Source: Alphaproteobacteria bacterium (GTDB lineage Bacteria > Pseudomonadota > Alphaproteobacteria > Rhizobiales > Xanthobacteraceae). From it: DNA of 64,000 nt. A model generated the notes under the pieces. The model was not told the origin of the DNA, made no database searches, and saw only the letters and a program-made list of their open reading frames with translations. This document shows positions 53,444-63,083 of this stretch, piece by piece. The position numbers and the translations under genes were made by a program. Within the stretch, counting starts at the first letter, position 1. Each line of letters begins with the position of its first letter. The stretch lies in assembly GCA_005884765.1 (NCBI GenBank), contig VAZV01000152.1:1-64000 (forward strand), given 5' to 3'.

Positions 53444-54697
53444 GGCCCACTCACCCTGCCGGAACACCGGCACGCGCGAGCCATCGGCATGGATGCCGTC
53501 GATGTCGGTCTTGTCGGAGCCGATCATCCAGTCGATGTGGATCAGGCTCTTGTTGCCGCCTTGCGCCGCGATCTGCTCGGGCGTCAGCTTGCCGCCGTCG
53601 ACAAAACATTTCGAGTAGCACTGGCCGAGCTCGATGTGCGAGGCGGCATTCTCGTCGAACAGCGTGTTGAAGAACAATAATCCGCTCTCGGAGATCGGCG
53701 AGGAATGCGGCACCAGCGCCACCTCGCCAAGCCGCCGCGCGCCCTCGTCGGTATCGAGCACCTTGCGCAGCACTTCCTCGCCGCGCGAGGCCGTGGCCTC
53801 GACGATGCGCCCTTCCTCGAAGCGCACCGCGATGTTGTCGATCAGCGTGCCCTGATAGGACAGCGGCTTGGAGGAGACGACATGACCGTAGACCTGCCGG
53901 CAATGCGGCGTGGTGAAGACTTCCTCAGTCGGGATATTGGGATTGCAGATGATGCCGTTCCTTGCGACCGAGGCGCCACCCACCCATTCGTGGCCGTCGG
54001 CAAGCCCGACCATCAGGTCCGTGCCCGGTCCGGAATAATGCAGCGCCTTGAAGCGCTGTCCGTTGAGCCATGCGGTCCGCTCGCCGAGCACGGCGTTGTG
54101 CTTTTCCCATGCGGCCACGGCGCCATCGCTATCCACGCGCGAAGCCGCGAAGATGGCATCCGCCAACCTTGCCACCGCGACCTCTTCGGCGTCATCAGGA
54201 AAGACCCGCCTCGCCCACGACAGGCTCGGATAGGCGATGATGTTCCAGTTGGTGTCGAAATTGACGATTTTCTCCAGCGCCGGCTGATAGGCGATCGAAT
54301 TGGCCTTGCTGGCGCGCGCCACCTTGGCTGGGTCCTCACCCGACAGCAGCATCGGATCGTCGCCAACAACCGCAAGCCGCGCGGTGTTGGCTGAAAACGC
54401 TTGCGCCATGCCCTGATAGAGCCAGTTCGCGGCGCGGTCGAAGCTGCCGTCATGCCCGAAGCGGAAACGCGACAGCGTCACCTCCTCGTCGGAGAACAGC
54501 GGCGTTACCAGGCCGGCGCCAGCCTTGTAGGCATGTTCGGCGATCCTTCGCACCAACGGCATCGCGACCGCGGGCGCCGTCAGCAGCAGATCCTGTCCGG
54601 CTCGCAACTGCAGCCCCACCTTGACCGCCACCTCGGCGAGGCGGTCGAGTTTGACGGGATCGATCGGCGTCGAGGAATTGCGCTCGTGTGCGGTCAT
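53441..54697 (-). CDS. M29 family aminopeptidase
   Basis: 418 residues, the usual M29 length. Recognisable blocks are the N-terminal GLQLRAGQDLLLTAPAVAMP, YQGMAQAFSANTARLAVVGDDP, the metal-ligand region GHEWVGGASVARNGIICNPN and IPTEEVFTTP, and the C-terminal LIHIDWMIGSDKTDIDGI. M29 enzymes are two-metal aminopeptidases of broad specificity. The TAG stop is provided by the adjacent repeat. No export signal is seen. Confidence 0.92.
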   Translation of the reverse strand: MTAHERNSSTPIDPVKLDRLAEVAVKVGLQLRAGQDLLLTAPAVAMPLVRRIAEHAYKAGAGLVTPLFSDEEVTLSRFRFGHDGSFDRAANWLYQGMAQAFSANTARLAVVGDDPMLLSGEDPAKVARASKANSIAYQPALEKIVNFDTNWNIIAYPSLSWARRVFPDDAEEVAVARLADAIFAASRVDSDGAVAAWEKHNAVLGERTAWLNGQRFKALHYSGPGTDLMVGLADGHEWVGGASVARNGIICNPNIPTEEVFTTPHCRQVYGHVVSSKPLSYQGTLIDNIAVRFEEGRIVEATASRGEEVLRKVLDTDEGARRLGEVALVPHSSPISESGLLFFNTLFDENAASHIELGQCYSKCFVDGGKLTPEQIAAQGGNKSLIHIDWMIGSDKTDIDGIHADGSRVPVFRQGEWA

Positions 54698-54809
54698 GGA
54701 ATTCCGGCCTGTGCTGTTCGCGGGTACGCCATCATACCCGCTTTTGTTGCGCCAAGCTTATCATCCGTCGCACATTCGCGCGACCGGGTCGCAATTCCGC
54801 ATAACGGAC

Positions 54810-55823
54810 TCATCCATTGCGGAATGCATAGGCGTAGCCGTTGATCGCGGGCGCGCCGCCAAGATGCGCGTAAAGGATCTTCGATCCCACGGGGAAATAG
54901 CCCTTGTTGACGAGGTCGATCATGCCCTGCATGGATTTTCCTTCATAGACGGGATCGGTGATCATGCCTTCGAGGCGCGCGCACAGCCGGATGGCCTCCT
55001 TGGTCTCGGCCGACGGGACGCCGTAGGCCGGATAGGCATAGTCCTCGACCAGCACGACATCGTCCACGACGATCTCCTTTCCGAGCTCAACCAGCTTTGC
55101 GGTATCTCTCGCGATCGCAAGCACCTGCGCCTTGGTCTGCGCGGGCGTAAAGGAGGCGTCGATGCCAATCACCTTGCGTTCGCGGCCGTCCTTGGCGAAG
55201 CCGACCAGCATGCCGGCATGGGTCGAACCGGTGACGGTGCAGACTACGATGTAGTCGAAGGCAAACCCAAGCTGCCTTTCCTGTGCCCGCACCTCTTCGG
55301 CGAAGCCGACATAGCCAAGGCCGCCATATTTGTGCACAGAGGCGCCGGCCGGGATCGCGTAGGGCTTGCCGCCCTTGGCCTTCACATCAGCAATCGCTGC
55401 TTCCCAGCTCTGCCGGATGCCAATGTCGAATCCCTCGTCGACCATTTCGACGTCCGCTCCCATGATGCGGCTCAACAGGATGTTGCCGACCCGGTCATAG
55501 ACCGCGTCCTCATGCGGCACCCAGCTTTCCTGGACCAACCGGCATTTCATGCCGATCTTGGCCGCAACGGCCGCAACCATGCGCGTGTGGTTCGACTGCA
55601 CGCCGCCGATCGAGACCAGCGTGTCGGCGTTGGAGGCGATCGCATCGGGGATGATGTATTCGAGCTTGCGCAGCTTGTTGCCGCCGAAGGCGAGCCCCGA
55701 ATTGCAGTCCTCGCGTTTGGCGTAGAGCTCGACCTTGCCGCCCAGATGGGCGCCGAGCCGTTCCAGCTTCTCGATATGGGTGGGTCCGAAAGTGAGGGGA
55801 TAGCGTTCGAATTTTTCCAGCAT
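54810..55823 (-). CDS. acdS: 1-Aminocyclopropane-1-carboxylate deaminase
   Basis: 337 residues; the start at 55823 gives [10 protein letters not shown], the canonical opening, and an upstream Met is not needed. The enzyme is PLP-dependent and cleaves the ethylene precursor ACC to 2-oxobutyrate and ammonia. The PLP Lys is in [10 protein letters not shown] (residue 50), with [11 protein letters not shown] following. The diagnostic residues that separate true AcdS from D-cysteine desulfhydrases are kept: Tyr-Glu in DPVYEGKSM and Leu in YAHLGG. It is divergent from an Lrp-type regulator. It indicates a plant-associated lifestyle. Confidence 0.95.
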   Translation of the reverse strand: MLEKFERYPLTFGPTHIEKLERLGAHLGGKVELYAKREDCNSGLAFGGNKLRKLEYIIPDAIASNADTLVSIGGVQSNHTRMVAAVAAKIGMKCRLVQESWVPHEDAVYDRVGNILLSRIMGADVEMVDEGFDIGIRQSWEAAIADVKAKGGKPYAIPAGASVHKYGGLGYVGFAEEVRAQERQLGFAFDYIVVCTVTGSTHAGMLVGFAKDGRERKVIGIDASFTPAQTKAQVLAIARDTAKLVELGKEIVVDDVVLVEDYAYPAYGVPSAETKEAIRLCARLEGMITDPVYEGKSMQGMIDLVNKGYFPVGSKILYAHLGGAPAINGYAYAFRNG

Positions 55824-55989
55824 GCGAGTGGCCTTCGGTCCTGGCGGCTCCAATATTTCCAATATCTAACATCGCCGACTGGAAAGGTGCTCTCGAAATG
55901 ATCCCATCAAATTGCTAGCTTGCGTGATTTCTAACATCAACTGCGCGAATTACCTTCGGATGAGCAGCCAAAATACGGAAGATTCTTCC
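55824..55989. promoter_or_regulatory. Divergent acdS-acdR control region
   Basis: 166 bp. The nonamer tctaacatc occurs twice in direct orientation, at 55865 and 55930, and could be part of the regulator's binding sites. In other bacteria AcdR binds such regions to control acdS. Confidence 0.45.
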
Positions 55990-56454
55990 ATGCCCGCGGA
56001 AATTGACCGGATCGACCTGAAAATGCTGCGGCTGCTGCAAGGCAGTGGACGGCTTTCCAACGCCGAGCTGGCGCAGCTCGTCAACGTCAGCCCCGCGACC
56101 TGTCATCGCCGCACCCAACAGCTATTCGAGAAGGGTTACATCAAAAGCGTTCGCGCGATCGTCGTGCCGCAAAAGGTCGCAAGGGGCGCGCTGGTCATGG
56201 TCGGCGTCGTGCTCGATCGCTCGACCCCCGAGAGCTTCGCAGCGTTCGAAAAAGCCGTTGCGAAATTGAAATTCATCCTCGATTGCCACCTGGTCGCCGG
56301 CGACTTCGACTATTTCCTGAAAATCAGGGTGCAGGACATGGCGGATTTCAACCGCATCCATGGCGACCAGTTGATTGCGCTGCCGGGCGTCCGGCAGACG
56401 CGAACATTCTTCGTGATGAAGGAAGTGGTCGACAATGCGCCGCTGGAATTCTGA
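55990..56454 (+). CDS. acdR: Lrp/AsnC-family regulator of acdS
   Basis: 154 residues. The start at 55990 is chosen for the GGAAGA seven bases upstream; Met codons at 55912 and 55960 have no SD. The N-terminal HTH is RLSNAELAQLVNVSPATCHR and the C-terminal RAM ligand domain follows (about residues 65-150, DCHLVAGDFDYFLKIRV). The divergent arrangement with acdS is that of AcdR, a leucine-responsive activator of ACC deaminase. Confidence 0.9.
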   Translation: MPAEIDRIDLKMLRLLQGSGRLSNAELAQLVNVSPATCHRRTQQLFEKGYIKSVRAIVVPQKVARGALVMVGVVLDRSTPESFAAFEKAVAKLKFILDCHLVAGDFDYFLKIRVQDMADFNRIHGDQLIALPGVRQTRTFFVMKEVVDNAPLEF

Positions 56455-56497
56455 TCCATCGACAATATCGTCGCTTCGAGACTCGAAAGTCCGCGCC

Positions 56498-56601
56498 TAA
56501 AGCGCGATGAGATTACGTTAGATCCGTCATCGCGCTTTAGGTTTTTGATTGAGCATGATCTTTTCGGAAAACCGGTGTCCACTTTTCCGGATCGTGCTCT
56601 A
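56498..56601. repeat. Double-hairpin intergenic repeat, copy B
   Basis: Same family as 53342-53443. Hairpin 1 arms are taaagcgcgatga / tcatcgcgcttta; hairpin 2 arms are gagcatgatc / gatcgtgctc with one G-T pair. The core ttttcggaaaaccggt is shared. Its right end supplies the TAG stop of the UPF0182 gene. Confidence 0.85.
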
Positions 56602-59382
56602 GTGGCCGGTGGATTGTCGGTTCATTCTCTCCAACACCTCGCCCATCGCATCGAACTGCGCGCCGAAGCCTTTCCAATCGCCGGACTTCAATCGCTCGAC
56701 CGCTTGATTGTAGCGATCGAGCGCTTCCTGCGCCTGACTTGCCGCCGGGTTCGTGGGGGGCGTCTCTCCCGTCGCGCTTGAGACTGCCGGCGCCGGACCA
56801 GGTCCTGCAAACAGCGCCGCCAACGCCTCGGCGAGCGTCTCCTTCATCACGACATGTTCGCCGTAGGCGGCGATCACGCGTTTGAGCTCCGGCAGGTGTC
56901 CATGCTCCGCTCGCAAATAGAGCGGCGAAACATAAAGAACCGAGTTCTCGATCGGGATCACCAGCAGGTTAGCGCCGCGTATCACCCGCGAGCCCATCTG
57001 ATTCCAAAGCGTGAGTTGTTGTGATATTTCCGTAGTCTGATTGATCCTCGCCTCGATCTGGAATGGCCCATAGACGAGCTTGTCCTTGGGGAACTCGTAG
57101 ACGATCAGCTTGCCGTAGTCGGGCGGGTCACAACGCGCAGCGAGCCATGCGATCATGTTGTCGCGCCGGCTCGGCACCATCGGAAGCATGAGGAAGAACT
57201 CGGCCTGCGGCTCGCCGGGCAACCGCATGATGATGTAATAAGGCGTCATCATCGCCGTGCCGTCGCCGCCCGGCTGTCGCGGGAACTGCCAGAAATCCTC
57301 GCGGTTGTAGAAAACGTCGGCCGTCTCCATGTGATAGGTTTGATATAGCCGCGCCTGGATCAGGAACAGATCCTCCGGATAGCGAATGTGCTTCTTCAAG
57401 TCTGGAGGCATGGCCGTGAACGGCTTGAACAGATTCGGAAAGATGCGCTGGTAGATCGCGGCAATCGGATCGCCGGGGTCGATCAGATAGAAGTCGACGG
57501 CCCCATTATAAGCATCGACGACGACCTTCACCGAGTTGCGAATGTAGTTGAGATCGAACTCGCGCATAGGCTGCGCCGAGGGGAAATAGGAACTCGTCGT
57601 GTAGGCGTCCTGCATCCAGAACATCCGCCCATTGCTGATCACCAGATAAGGATCATGATCGAGCCTGAGGAATGGAGCGATCGTACGCACCCGTTCCCGG
57701 ATATTGCGCCGGATCATGATCCGGCTATCGGCCGTGACATAGCTTGAGAGAACCAGGTTCGCGTCGTTGAAGTAGTAAGCGAACAGCGTTCGCCAGCCCA
57801 ATGCTCCGATCGGAACGCCGCCGGCGCCGTCATAGGCCGCATAGACGTTGTCCTTCCCCTTCGGATAATCGAATTCCGGTATGCTGGACTTGACGATGAC
57901 ATAGTCGTCGCTCTCTTCACCGAAGTAGATGCGGGGCTCGTCGATTTTGGGACCGCCGTCTGCAACGGGCGGAATATCCCGCAAGTAGAAGAACGGCAGG
58001 CCTTCAGTGGTCTTGCGGGTGACCGGGCTCATCACCGCGCCATTGCCGTGCGTAAACAGCACGTGGCGGTTGACCCAGGTCTGGGCGTTCGGCGGCAGCA
58101 GGGAGGACCGCAGTTCGCGCGCCGAGAGCATCACGCTCTGGTAGGAACCATCGAGCCAGTAGCGATCAACGTCGAAATCATGGAATTTATAGTAAGTGCG
58201 GATTTCCTGCAGTTGCGCATAGGTATCCGACAAGGGCAGCCAATCCCACAGCCTGATATTGTCGATGGTCGCCTTGTTGGCCTCCAGCGTCTGGAAGGTG
58301 AGCTTCTGTTCGGCGGCAAATGGCTTGGCCGCGATCTGATCGAGATTGTAGGCCTTTCGGGTGAACGCGATATTGCGCTCGATATAGGGCTTCTCCAGCT
58401 GCAACTCGGTCGGCTTGACAAAAAAGTGCCGGAACAGCGCCGGGACCGCGCTAGACAGCAGAAGAGAGCCAGCGCCGACGAGCAGGAACGCGGCGACGAG
58501 AAGCCGATAAGTGCGCGTCCGCAAGTTTGCCCACGCGGTGAACGCCGCGATGATCGATAGGGCGATCATGAGCCACAGGCCGGGCAACCCCACATGGATG
58601 TCGGTGTAGCTTGCGCCGACGACCACACCGTTGTCGCCGTAGAGCAAGAGATAGCGGTCGAGACCATAGGACCAGGCCTTCACCGCGAACAAAACACCGG
58701 CCAGCGCCGAGCCGTGCGCAATCACTGTCGGCGACACGGATCGGTGGTGAACGTCGTATTCGATGTCGCCGCGCGCCCAATAGATGGCTGCGGCGAAAAG
58801 CGCGCTCAGGACGATTGCGAGCAGCATCCAGTTTTTGATCGCGATATAGGCGGGTAGCGAGAACAGATAGAAGCCGATGTCCTTGTTGTAGAGCGGATCG
58901 TCCGCGCCAAATGGCACGTGATAGAGAAATTGCAGCAGGACGCTCCAGTTGCCGGCCTCGCTCGCTGCGACCAGCACGGCGAGCACACCTGCGCCGCCCG
59001 CGGCAAGGCCGGGCCACGGCAGTCGATCGCGTATGAGCGAGCGCAGGTCGGGCGGCGCGTGGCCCGCTGGGTTCCACGCGGAGGCGGTAACAGTCGGGGT
59101 CGATTGCCGCCGGGAAAATCGCACCGCGAACAATCCGTTCAGCCAAAGGATGACGGCGGTCGCCGTGAAAACGGCGAAAAAGACCGCGGCCTTGGCGCCA
59201 ATGCTGACCAGGAAAACCTGCAAATAACCGATCGAGGAAAACCACAGCCAATCGACCAGGAAGTCGCTCGCGAGATCGAGCAGGATCAGGCAAATCCCGA
59301 TGACGACGGCCGCAACGATGAGCTTGACCACGGCGTGTTGCCTTGGTGCCCTCCGCCCGGGTCCGCTGATCCCGATCGTCAT
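56599..59382 (-). CDS. UPF0182 family large membrane protein
   Basis: 927 residues from the Met at 59382; the frame is open to 59550 but family homology starts near the first helix. No strong SD is seen at either. Seven or so helices occupy about residues 20-325 (LIVAAVVIGICLILLDLASDF, VFLVSIGAKAAVFFAVFTAT). A large soluble extracytoplasmic part follows, with family blocks YNLDQIAAKPF, TYAQLQEIRTYYKFHDFDVD, YLIDPGDPIAAIYQRIFP and LVYGPFQIEARINQ. Function is unknown. The C-terminus is low-complexity with a short helix. Confidence 0.92.
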   Translation of the reverse strand: MTIGISGPGRRAPRQHAVVKLIVAAVVIGICLILLDLASDFLVDWLWFSSIGYLQVFLVSIGAKAAVFFAVFTATAVILWLNGLFAVRFSRRQSTPTVTASAWNPAGHAPPDLRSLIRDRLPWPGLAAGGAGVLAVLVAASEAGNWSVLLQFLYHVPFGADDPLYNKDIGFYLFSLPAYIAIKNWMLLAIVLSALFAAAIYWARGDIEYDVHHRSVSPTVIAHGSALAGVLFAVKAWSYGLDRYLLLYGDNGVVVGASYTDIHVGLPGLWLMIALSIIAAFTAWANLRTRTYRLLVAAFLLVGAGSLLLSSAVPALFRHFFVKPTELQLEKPYIERNIAFTRKAYNLDQIAAKPFAAEQKLTFQTLEANKATIDNIRLWDWLPLSDTYAQLQEIRTYYKFHDFDVDRYWLDGSYQSVMLSARELRSSLLPPNAQTWVNRHVLFTHGNGAVMSPVTRKTTEGLPFFYLRDIPPVADGGPKIDEPRIYFGEESDDYVIVKSSIPEFDYPKGKDNVYAAYDGAGGVPIGALGWRTLFAYYFNDANLVLSSYVTADSRIMIRRNIRERVRTIAPFLRLDHDPYLVISNGRMFWMQDAYTTSSYFPSAQPMREFDLNYIRNSVKVVVDAYNGAVDFYLIDPGDPIAAIYQRIFPNLFKPFTAMPPDLKKHIRYPEDLFLIQARLYQTYHMETADVFYNREDFWQFPRQPGGDGTAMMTPYYIIMRLPGEPQAEFFLMLPMVPSRRDNMIAWLAARCDPPDYGKLIVYEFPKDKLVYGPFQIEARINQTTEISQQLTLWNQMGSRVIRGANLLVIPIENSVLYVSPLYLRAEHGHLPELKRVIAAYGEHVVMKETLAEALAALFAGPGPAPAVSSATGETPPTNPAASQAQEALDRYNQAVERLKSGDWKGFGAQFDAMGEVLERMNRQSTGH

Positions 59383-59784
59383 CGTTGGATGATAGCCGAA
59401 AGGAGGAACGCTCGCCGCTTGATTCGTAGATTCGTAGTTGCGATCGCGGGTCCGGCGCGGGCGCTCGAAGCTCCGTAGCTGCGGCGGCGCTGCCTCCTTT
59501 CGCGGGGCATGAATTTTCTCGGGGGTTGAACATGGCGTTCGACCCGTCATGCGGCAATGCCGCGCGGGTCTAGCGTCTACCCCACGCGCGATGGCGCCGG
59601 TGCTGAGCTCGACACGAGCAATTCGGCCGGGAGAGTCGACTTGAATTGCTGCCGAGGGGCACCCGTGAAAACCCGGTGTCCGCAGATTCCACTCGCGAGG
59701 ACGTCACAACTGACCCCGAGCTGGGAGAAACTAACGCAAATTTTAAGGGCTCCGGCCGCTGGTTAACAACCCCGGCGCTGCCTA

Positions 59785-60927
59785 ATGACTTTCCTGTGGC
59801 TATGGCATGAAATTGGCATGACACCGCAGGAAGTGGAGCCTATTGTGTTTGGCGAGGGTCGTTTGGGGGATTTTGGGGTGTTCATCGTCGGCGCGATGGC
59901 GTGGCGTGAGGGGCGGAACGGACCACGCCTTGAGGCGGCCTCGTCTCCGGGCATTTCATTTACATTGGTCCGTTCTGCGCCGCGCGGGCAAATGCTGGAG
60001 CTTGTGCGATCCGGCGCGAGCGTCGTCCTGGACCTGCATTTGCCGACGGACCGGCCGGATCTTTTCCTGAGCTGCCGCATCGACCTCGGTTCGCAGGATT
60101 TGCCGCTTCTCCGGCGATCGTTTCAACAAACCGCAAATCATCGCTCCTCGGCACTGGCGATTGCCGGGATGACGTTGTTGCTCGCGATCTGCGGCTGGAT
60201 TGTCGGCGGAACCGAGGGGGTGCATCGGGCGCTGACAGGAGGCGCGCCGCGGCAAGACGGTTCGGCAATCCGGCACGAAACCATCTTCCGGTGGTTCGGC
60301 GCCCGGCTGCTGCGTCCCGCCGAACTGCCCGAATTGTTCAACATGCTGGCGGAGGTCTGCCACCGGGCTCGCTTGTCCCGTTTGCCGGACCTCTATTGCC
60401 TTCCGGCACCTCACGATATGAATGCCTACGCTTTGGGGGGCCCGGATGGCGCCGCCATCATCTTGACCGAGGGTTTGCTGCGCGGCATGACGCGCGAGGA
60501 GATCGCCGGCATTCTCGCCCACGAGGTCGCCCATATCCGCAACAATGATGTGTGGACGATGAGTTGGGCGGCGGCACTGCATCGTTCGATCGAATGGACC
60601 TCGCTGGCTGGTCTCGCATTGTTGCGGGCGCAACATGGAGGCCTGGCTGTCAGTCGGCCGCTGGCAGCACTGTTGCGCGCCGCTCCCTCGGTCGCGCAGT
60701 TGCTTCGCCTGGCGCTGTCGCGCAGCCGCGAATTGGACGCCGATGCCACCGCGCTCGAATTGACCGGAGACTGGCAAGCGTTGATCGCAGCGCTCGACAA
60801 ATTGGAACGCCACCACTCAGGTTTCGCGGTCCACTCGCTTGCTGCACGCGACGACGGTTCAATGCGTCTGCTTCGCAGCCATCCCGCGACTTCAGAGCGG
60901 GTCGGCGCCCTGCTCAACCTTGCCTAA
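59785..60927 (+). CDS. M48 family zinc metalloprotease
   Basis: 380 residues from 59785; Met at 59818 is an alternative and neither has a clear SD. A hydrophilic N-terminal region precedes a membrane helix (ALAIAGMTLLLAICGWIVGG, about residues 122-142). The M48 domain has YALGGPDGAAIILTEGLL, the zinc motif HEVAHIRNND and the third ligand Glu in SRELDADATALEL. Such Htpx/Oma1-like proteases degrade membrane or periplasmic proteins. It is divergent from the UPF0182 gene, with a 400-bp gap. Confidence 0.9.
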   Translation: MTFLWLWHEIGMTPQEVEPIVFGEGRLGDFGVFIVGAMAWREGRNGPRLEAASSPGISFTLVRSAPRGQMLELVRSGASVVLDLHLPTDRPDLFLSCRIDLGSQDLPLLRRSFQQTANHRSSALAIAGMTLLLAICGWIVGGTEGVHRALTGGAPRQDGSAIRHETIFRWFGARLLRPAELPELFNMLAEVCHRARLSRLPDLYCLPAPHDMNAYALGGPDGAAIILTEGLLRGMTREEIAGILAHEVAHIRNNDVWTMSWAAALHRSIEWTSLAGLALLRAQHGGLAVSRPLAALLRAAPSVAQLLRLALSRSRELDADATALELTGDWQALIAALDKLERHHSGFAVHSLAARDDGSMRLLRSHPATSERVGALLNLA

Positions 60928-61535
60928 TGACCCGCAACGTGACTTGTAATGCAACGTGAATTGCGCCGCTGACATCTAGTCGAATTAGGTCAATGTGTTT
61001 GCCGAATGCGCGACGAACAACGCCGCGATTGAAACCGGCACATTGTTTTCACAAAAATATCGCGAGACCTCCGCAAAAAAAAGCCGCCGCGACGTTGCAT
61101 TGTGGAGCGAGGGTTCTTATAAGAAAAAAATTATAAGAAGGAAAATCGGGAGCAAGCACCCAAACGCAGAGCACCCAGACGAGGGTTAGCTCACAACCAG
61201 GATGAACGTGGAAGGCCACGACAGTTCTGAACTTGCAGTTCCCTTTCTACGTTGTCCCACTATCAATCCGTTTGCCCAAGATAATGTATCTCTCGCCCAT
61301 GAAGCGACAGAGACGATGACGGATATGGGCTGAATCGTTTTTGCACAAAACCGGTTCCGATTGATTGATCTCGATTGAGCAATCGAGCGCGAACGCGTGC
61401 GCCATACGGCGGTGACGTGGTTGCGCTCGTCGCGAAGCGTTCGGTTGCGAAGATCAGGTCGAGTGCGAAGACGAGAAGACATCGTCTTCGTTCGTTGTGG
61501 GCTGAGGGCATCAACCATCGCAAGGAGAACAAGCG
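60928..61535. other. Gene-free stretch upstream of the Gln/Gly-rich cluster
   Basis: About 600 bp, AT-rich between 61060 and 61150 with poly-A and ttataagaaaaaaattataa. A 64-codon ORF at 60995 shows no homology or SD. The stretch likely holds the promoter of the downstream cluster. No terminator or operator is clear. Confidence 0.4.
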
Positions 61536-62375
61536 ATGACCTACTTCGATATCCAGCAACAAAATCCCGCGCATTCGCAGTTCAATCCGCAAGGGTTTCC
61601 CCAAGCCGGCCAGCCCTATGGCGCCTGGAGCAATATGCCGTTGATGCAGGCTATGGGCGGCCATGGATTTGGCGGTTATGGACAGGGCGGTTACGGACAA
61701 GGGCAAGCGGCATACGGCCAGCAATACGGCCAATATGGCGGTCAGCCCGGCATCGGCGCCTTCGGCTGGGGCCAGCAGCAACCGCAGTGGGCTCAGTGGG
61801 GCGGCCAGCAACAGCGCCAGCTTTCGCAGCAGGATGTAAATGAGGTGGTACGGCAATTGGTGCCGGCGCTGCCTCAGATCCTGGCGCAGGCCCAGCAGCC
61901 ATACGGAGCGATCGGCCACGCGGCATTCGGCCAGGCGCCGCGGCAGTTGAGCCAGCAGGATGTCAACGAAGTGGTCCGCCAGCTGTTGCCGATCGTGCCA
62001 CAGATCGTTGGGATGCTGCAGAACCAACCGCAGCTGCAATACGCCGCCATGCTGGGCGGGCAAGGTTTCGGTCAGCAAGGCTTCGGTCAGCAAGGCTTGG
62101 GTCAGCTAGGCTTGGGCCAGCAAGGCTTCGGTCAGCAAGGTTTGGGCCAGTATGGCCTCGGCCAATATGGCCAGGGTCAATTCGGCCAGGGCGGTTTCGG
62201 GACGCCGTTTGGCGCGCCGCAATTCCAGTCGGCGTTCGGCGGCCTGTCCGGCTGGGGACAACAACAGCGGCAATTGACGCAGCAGGATGTCGCTGACGTC
62301 ACGCGCCAGCTGATCGGCGTGATTCCCCAAGTCATCGGTAACCTTCAGGCTTTCAATCAGCAGCGGATGATCTGA
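61536..62375 (+). CDS. Gln/Gly-rich low-complexity repeat protein
   Basis: 279 residues; the start follows AAGGAG. About half the residues are Gln or Gly. Three copies of a 23-residue amphipathic helix motif (RQLSQQDVNEVVRQL then PxxPQI) start at residues 94, 136 and 245. Between the second and third copies is a pentapeptide array (GFGQQ/GLGQQ/GLGQY, about 172-220) encoded by 15-bp tandem repeats. No signal peptide or membrane helix is seen. The composition is that of aggregation- or condensate-prone proteins. It heads a same-strand cluster with the 185-residue protein and subtilase. I recognise no family. Confidence 0.75.
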   Translation: MTYFDIQQQNPAHSQFNPQGFPQAGQPYGAWSNMPLMQAMGGHGFGGYGQGGYGQGQAAYGQQYGQYGGQPGIGAFGWGQQQPQWAQWGGQQQRQLSQQDVNEVVRQLVPALPQILAQAQQPYGAIGHAAFGQAPRQLSQQDVNEVVRQLLPIVPQIVGMLQNQPQLQYAAMLGGQGFGQQGFGQQGLGQLGLGQQGFGQQGLGQYGLGQYGQGQFGQGGFGTPFGAPQFQSAFGGLSGWGQQQRQLTQQDVADVTRQLIGVIPQVIGNLQAFNQQRMI

Positions 62376-62507
62376 CAACAATTCGCTGCCGGCTCCCGCC
62401 GGCAATCTGCGGCCGCCGCCCTGTCGCGCGGCGGCCGCCGTTGACCGCTATTTGAACGCGCCAACATCAGCGCGCCCCGATGAAGATGAAGATGAAGGAG
62501 AACAACC

Positions 62508-63065
62508 ATGGCCGCCTCCAATCCTTCCGCCACAAGCGCTTCGCAGCCGCCGACGCCCGACATTCAGCAACTCGTCGGGTTGCTTGGCAATTTGATGCCG
62601 CTGCTGCTGCGCCTGCAGTCGCAAGTCTTCCCGCAGCAAGCCTTCCCGCAGCAAGCCTACCCCGAGGGGGCATCGCAGGCTTTCCCGTGGCAAGCCTTCC
62701 CATCGCAAGCCTTCGAGCCCTCGTTCCAGGGCGGATTCGGCAATTTCGCGATTCCGAACCCGGCACTTGCGAACCCGGCACTTGATCGTCAGGCGGCGGA
62801 AAATTTCATCGGCGATATCATCACTGAACAGCTGCGCACGCTCTCGGCCTATCTGGAAGCCAATGCCGGGCAATATGCCGGCCTTCAGAGTTCCGTTCCG
62901 ATCGTCACGCAGGCCGCGCACCGGTTCGCGGCGCGAGACTACGCTCAGGCCTTCAACCTGATTTGGCTGGCATACCGCGCGATCGAAGCGGCCCGGTTGG
63001 CCGATCCCAAGGTGCCGCCGCCGCGCGCGGCCTCAGTCGACCAGACTTTGTCGTCGGTTCATTGA
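62508..63065 (+). CDS. Hypothetical protein with AFPxQ repeats, partner in subtilase cluster
   Basis: 185 residues; the start follows GGAG. An N-terminal helix (PDIQQLVGLLGNLMPLLLRL) resembles the helix motif of the preceding Gln/Gly-rich protein. A Pro/Gln/Phe-rich stretch with the repeating unit QAFPxQA (about residues 45-75) follows, and then a helical C-terminal domain (about 92-170). No signal peptide is seen. Function is unknown. It ends 18 bp before the subtilase start, so the two are likely co-transcribed. Confidence 0.75.
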   Translation: MAASNPSATSASQPPTPDIQQLVGLLGNLMPLLLRLQSQVFPQQAFPQQAYPEGASQAFPWQAFPSQAFEPSFQGGFGNFAIPNPALANPALDRQAAENFIGDIITEQLRTLSAYLEANAGQYAGLQSSVPIVTQAAHRFAARDYAQAFNLIWLAYRAIEAARLADPKVPPPRAASVDQTLSSVH

Positions 63066-63083
63066 ATTTTTGGAGGCAACACC

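Noticed and set aside
60995..61189. 64-codon ORF before the Gln/Gly-rich gene
   Set aside because: No SD, lysine-rich translation of an AT-rich stretch and no family likeness.
61300..61385. Possible further copy of the double-hairpin repeat (aaaaccggttcc motif)
   Set aside because: Only a short core resembles the repeat; neither hairpin arm is present.
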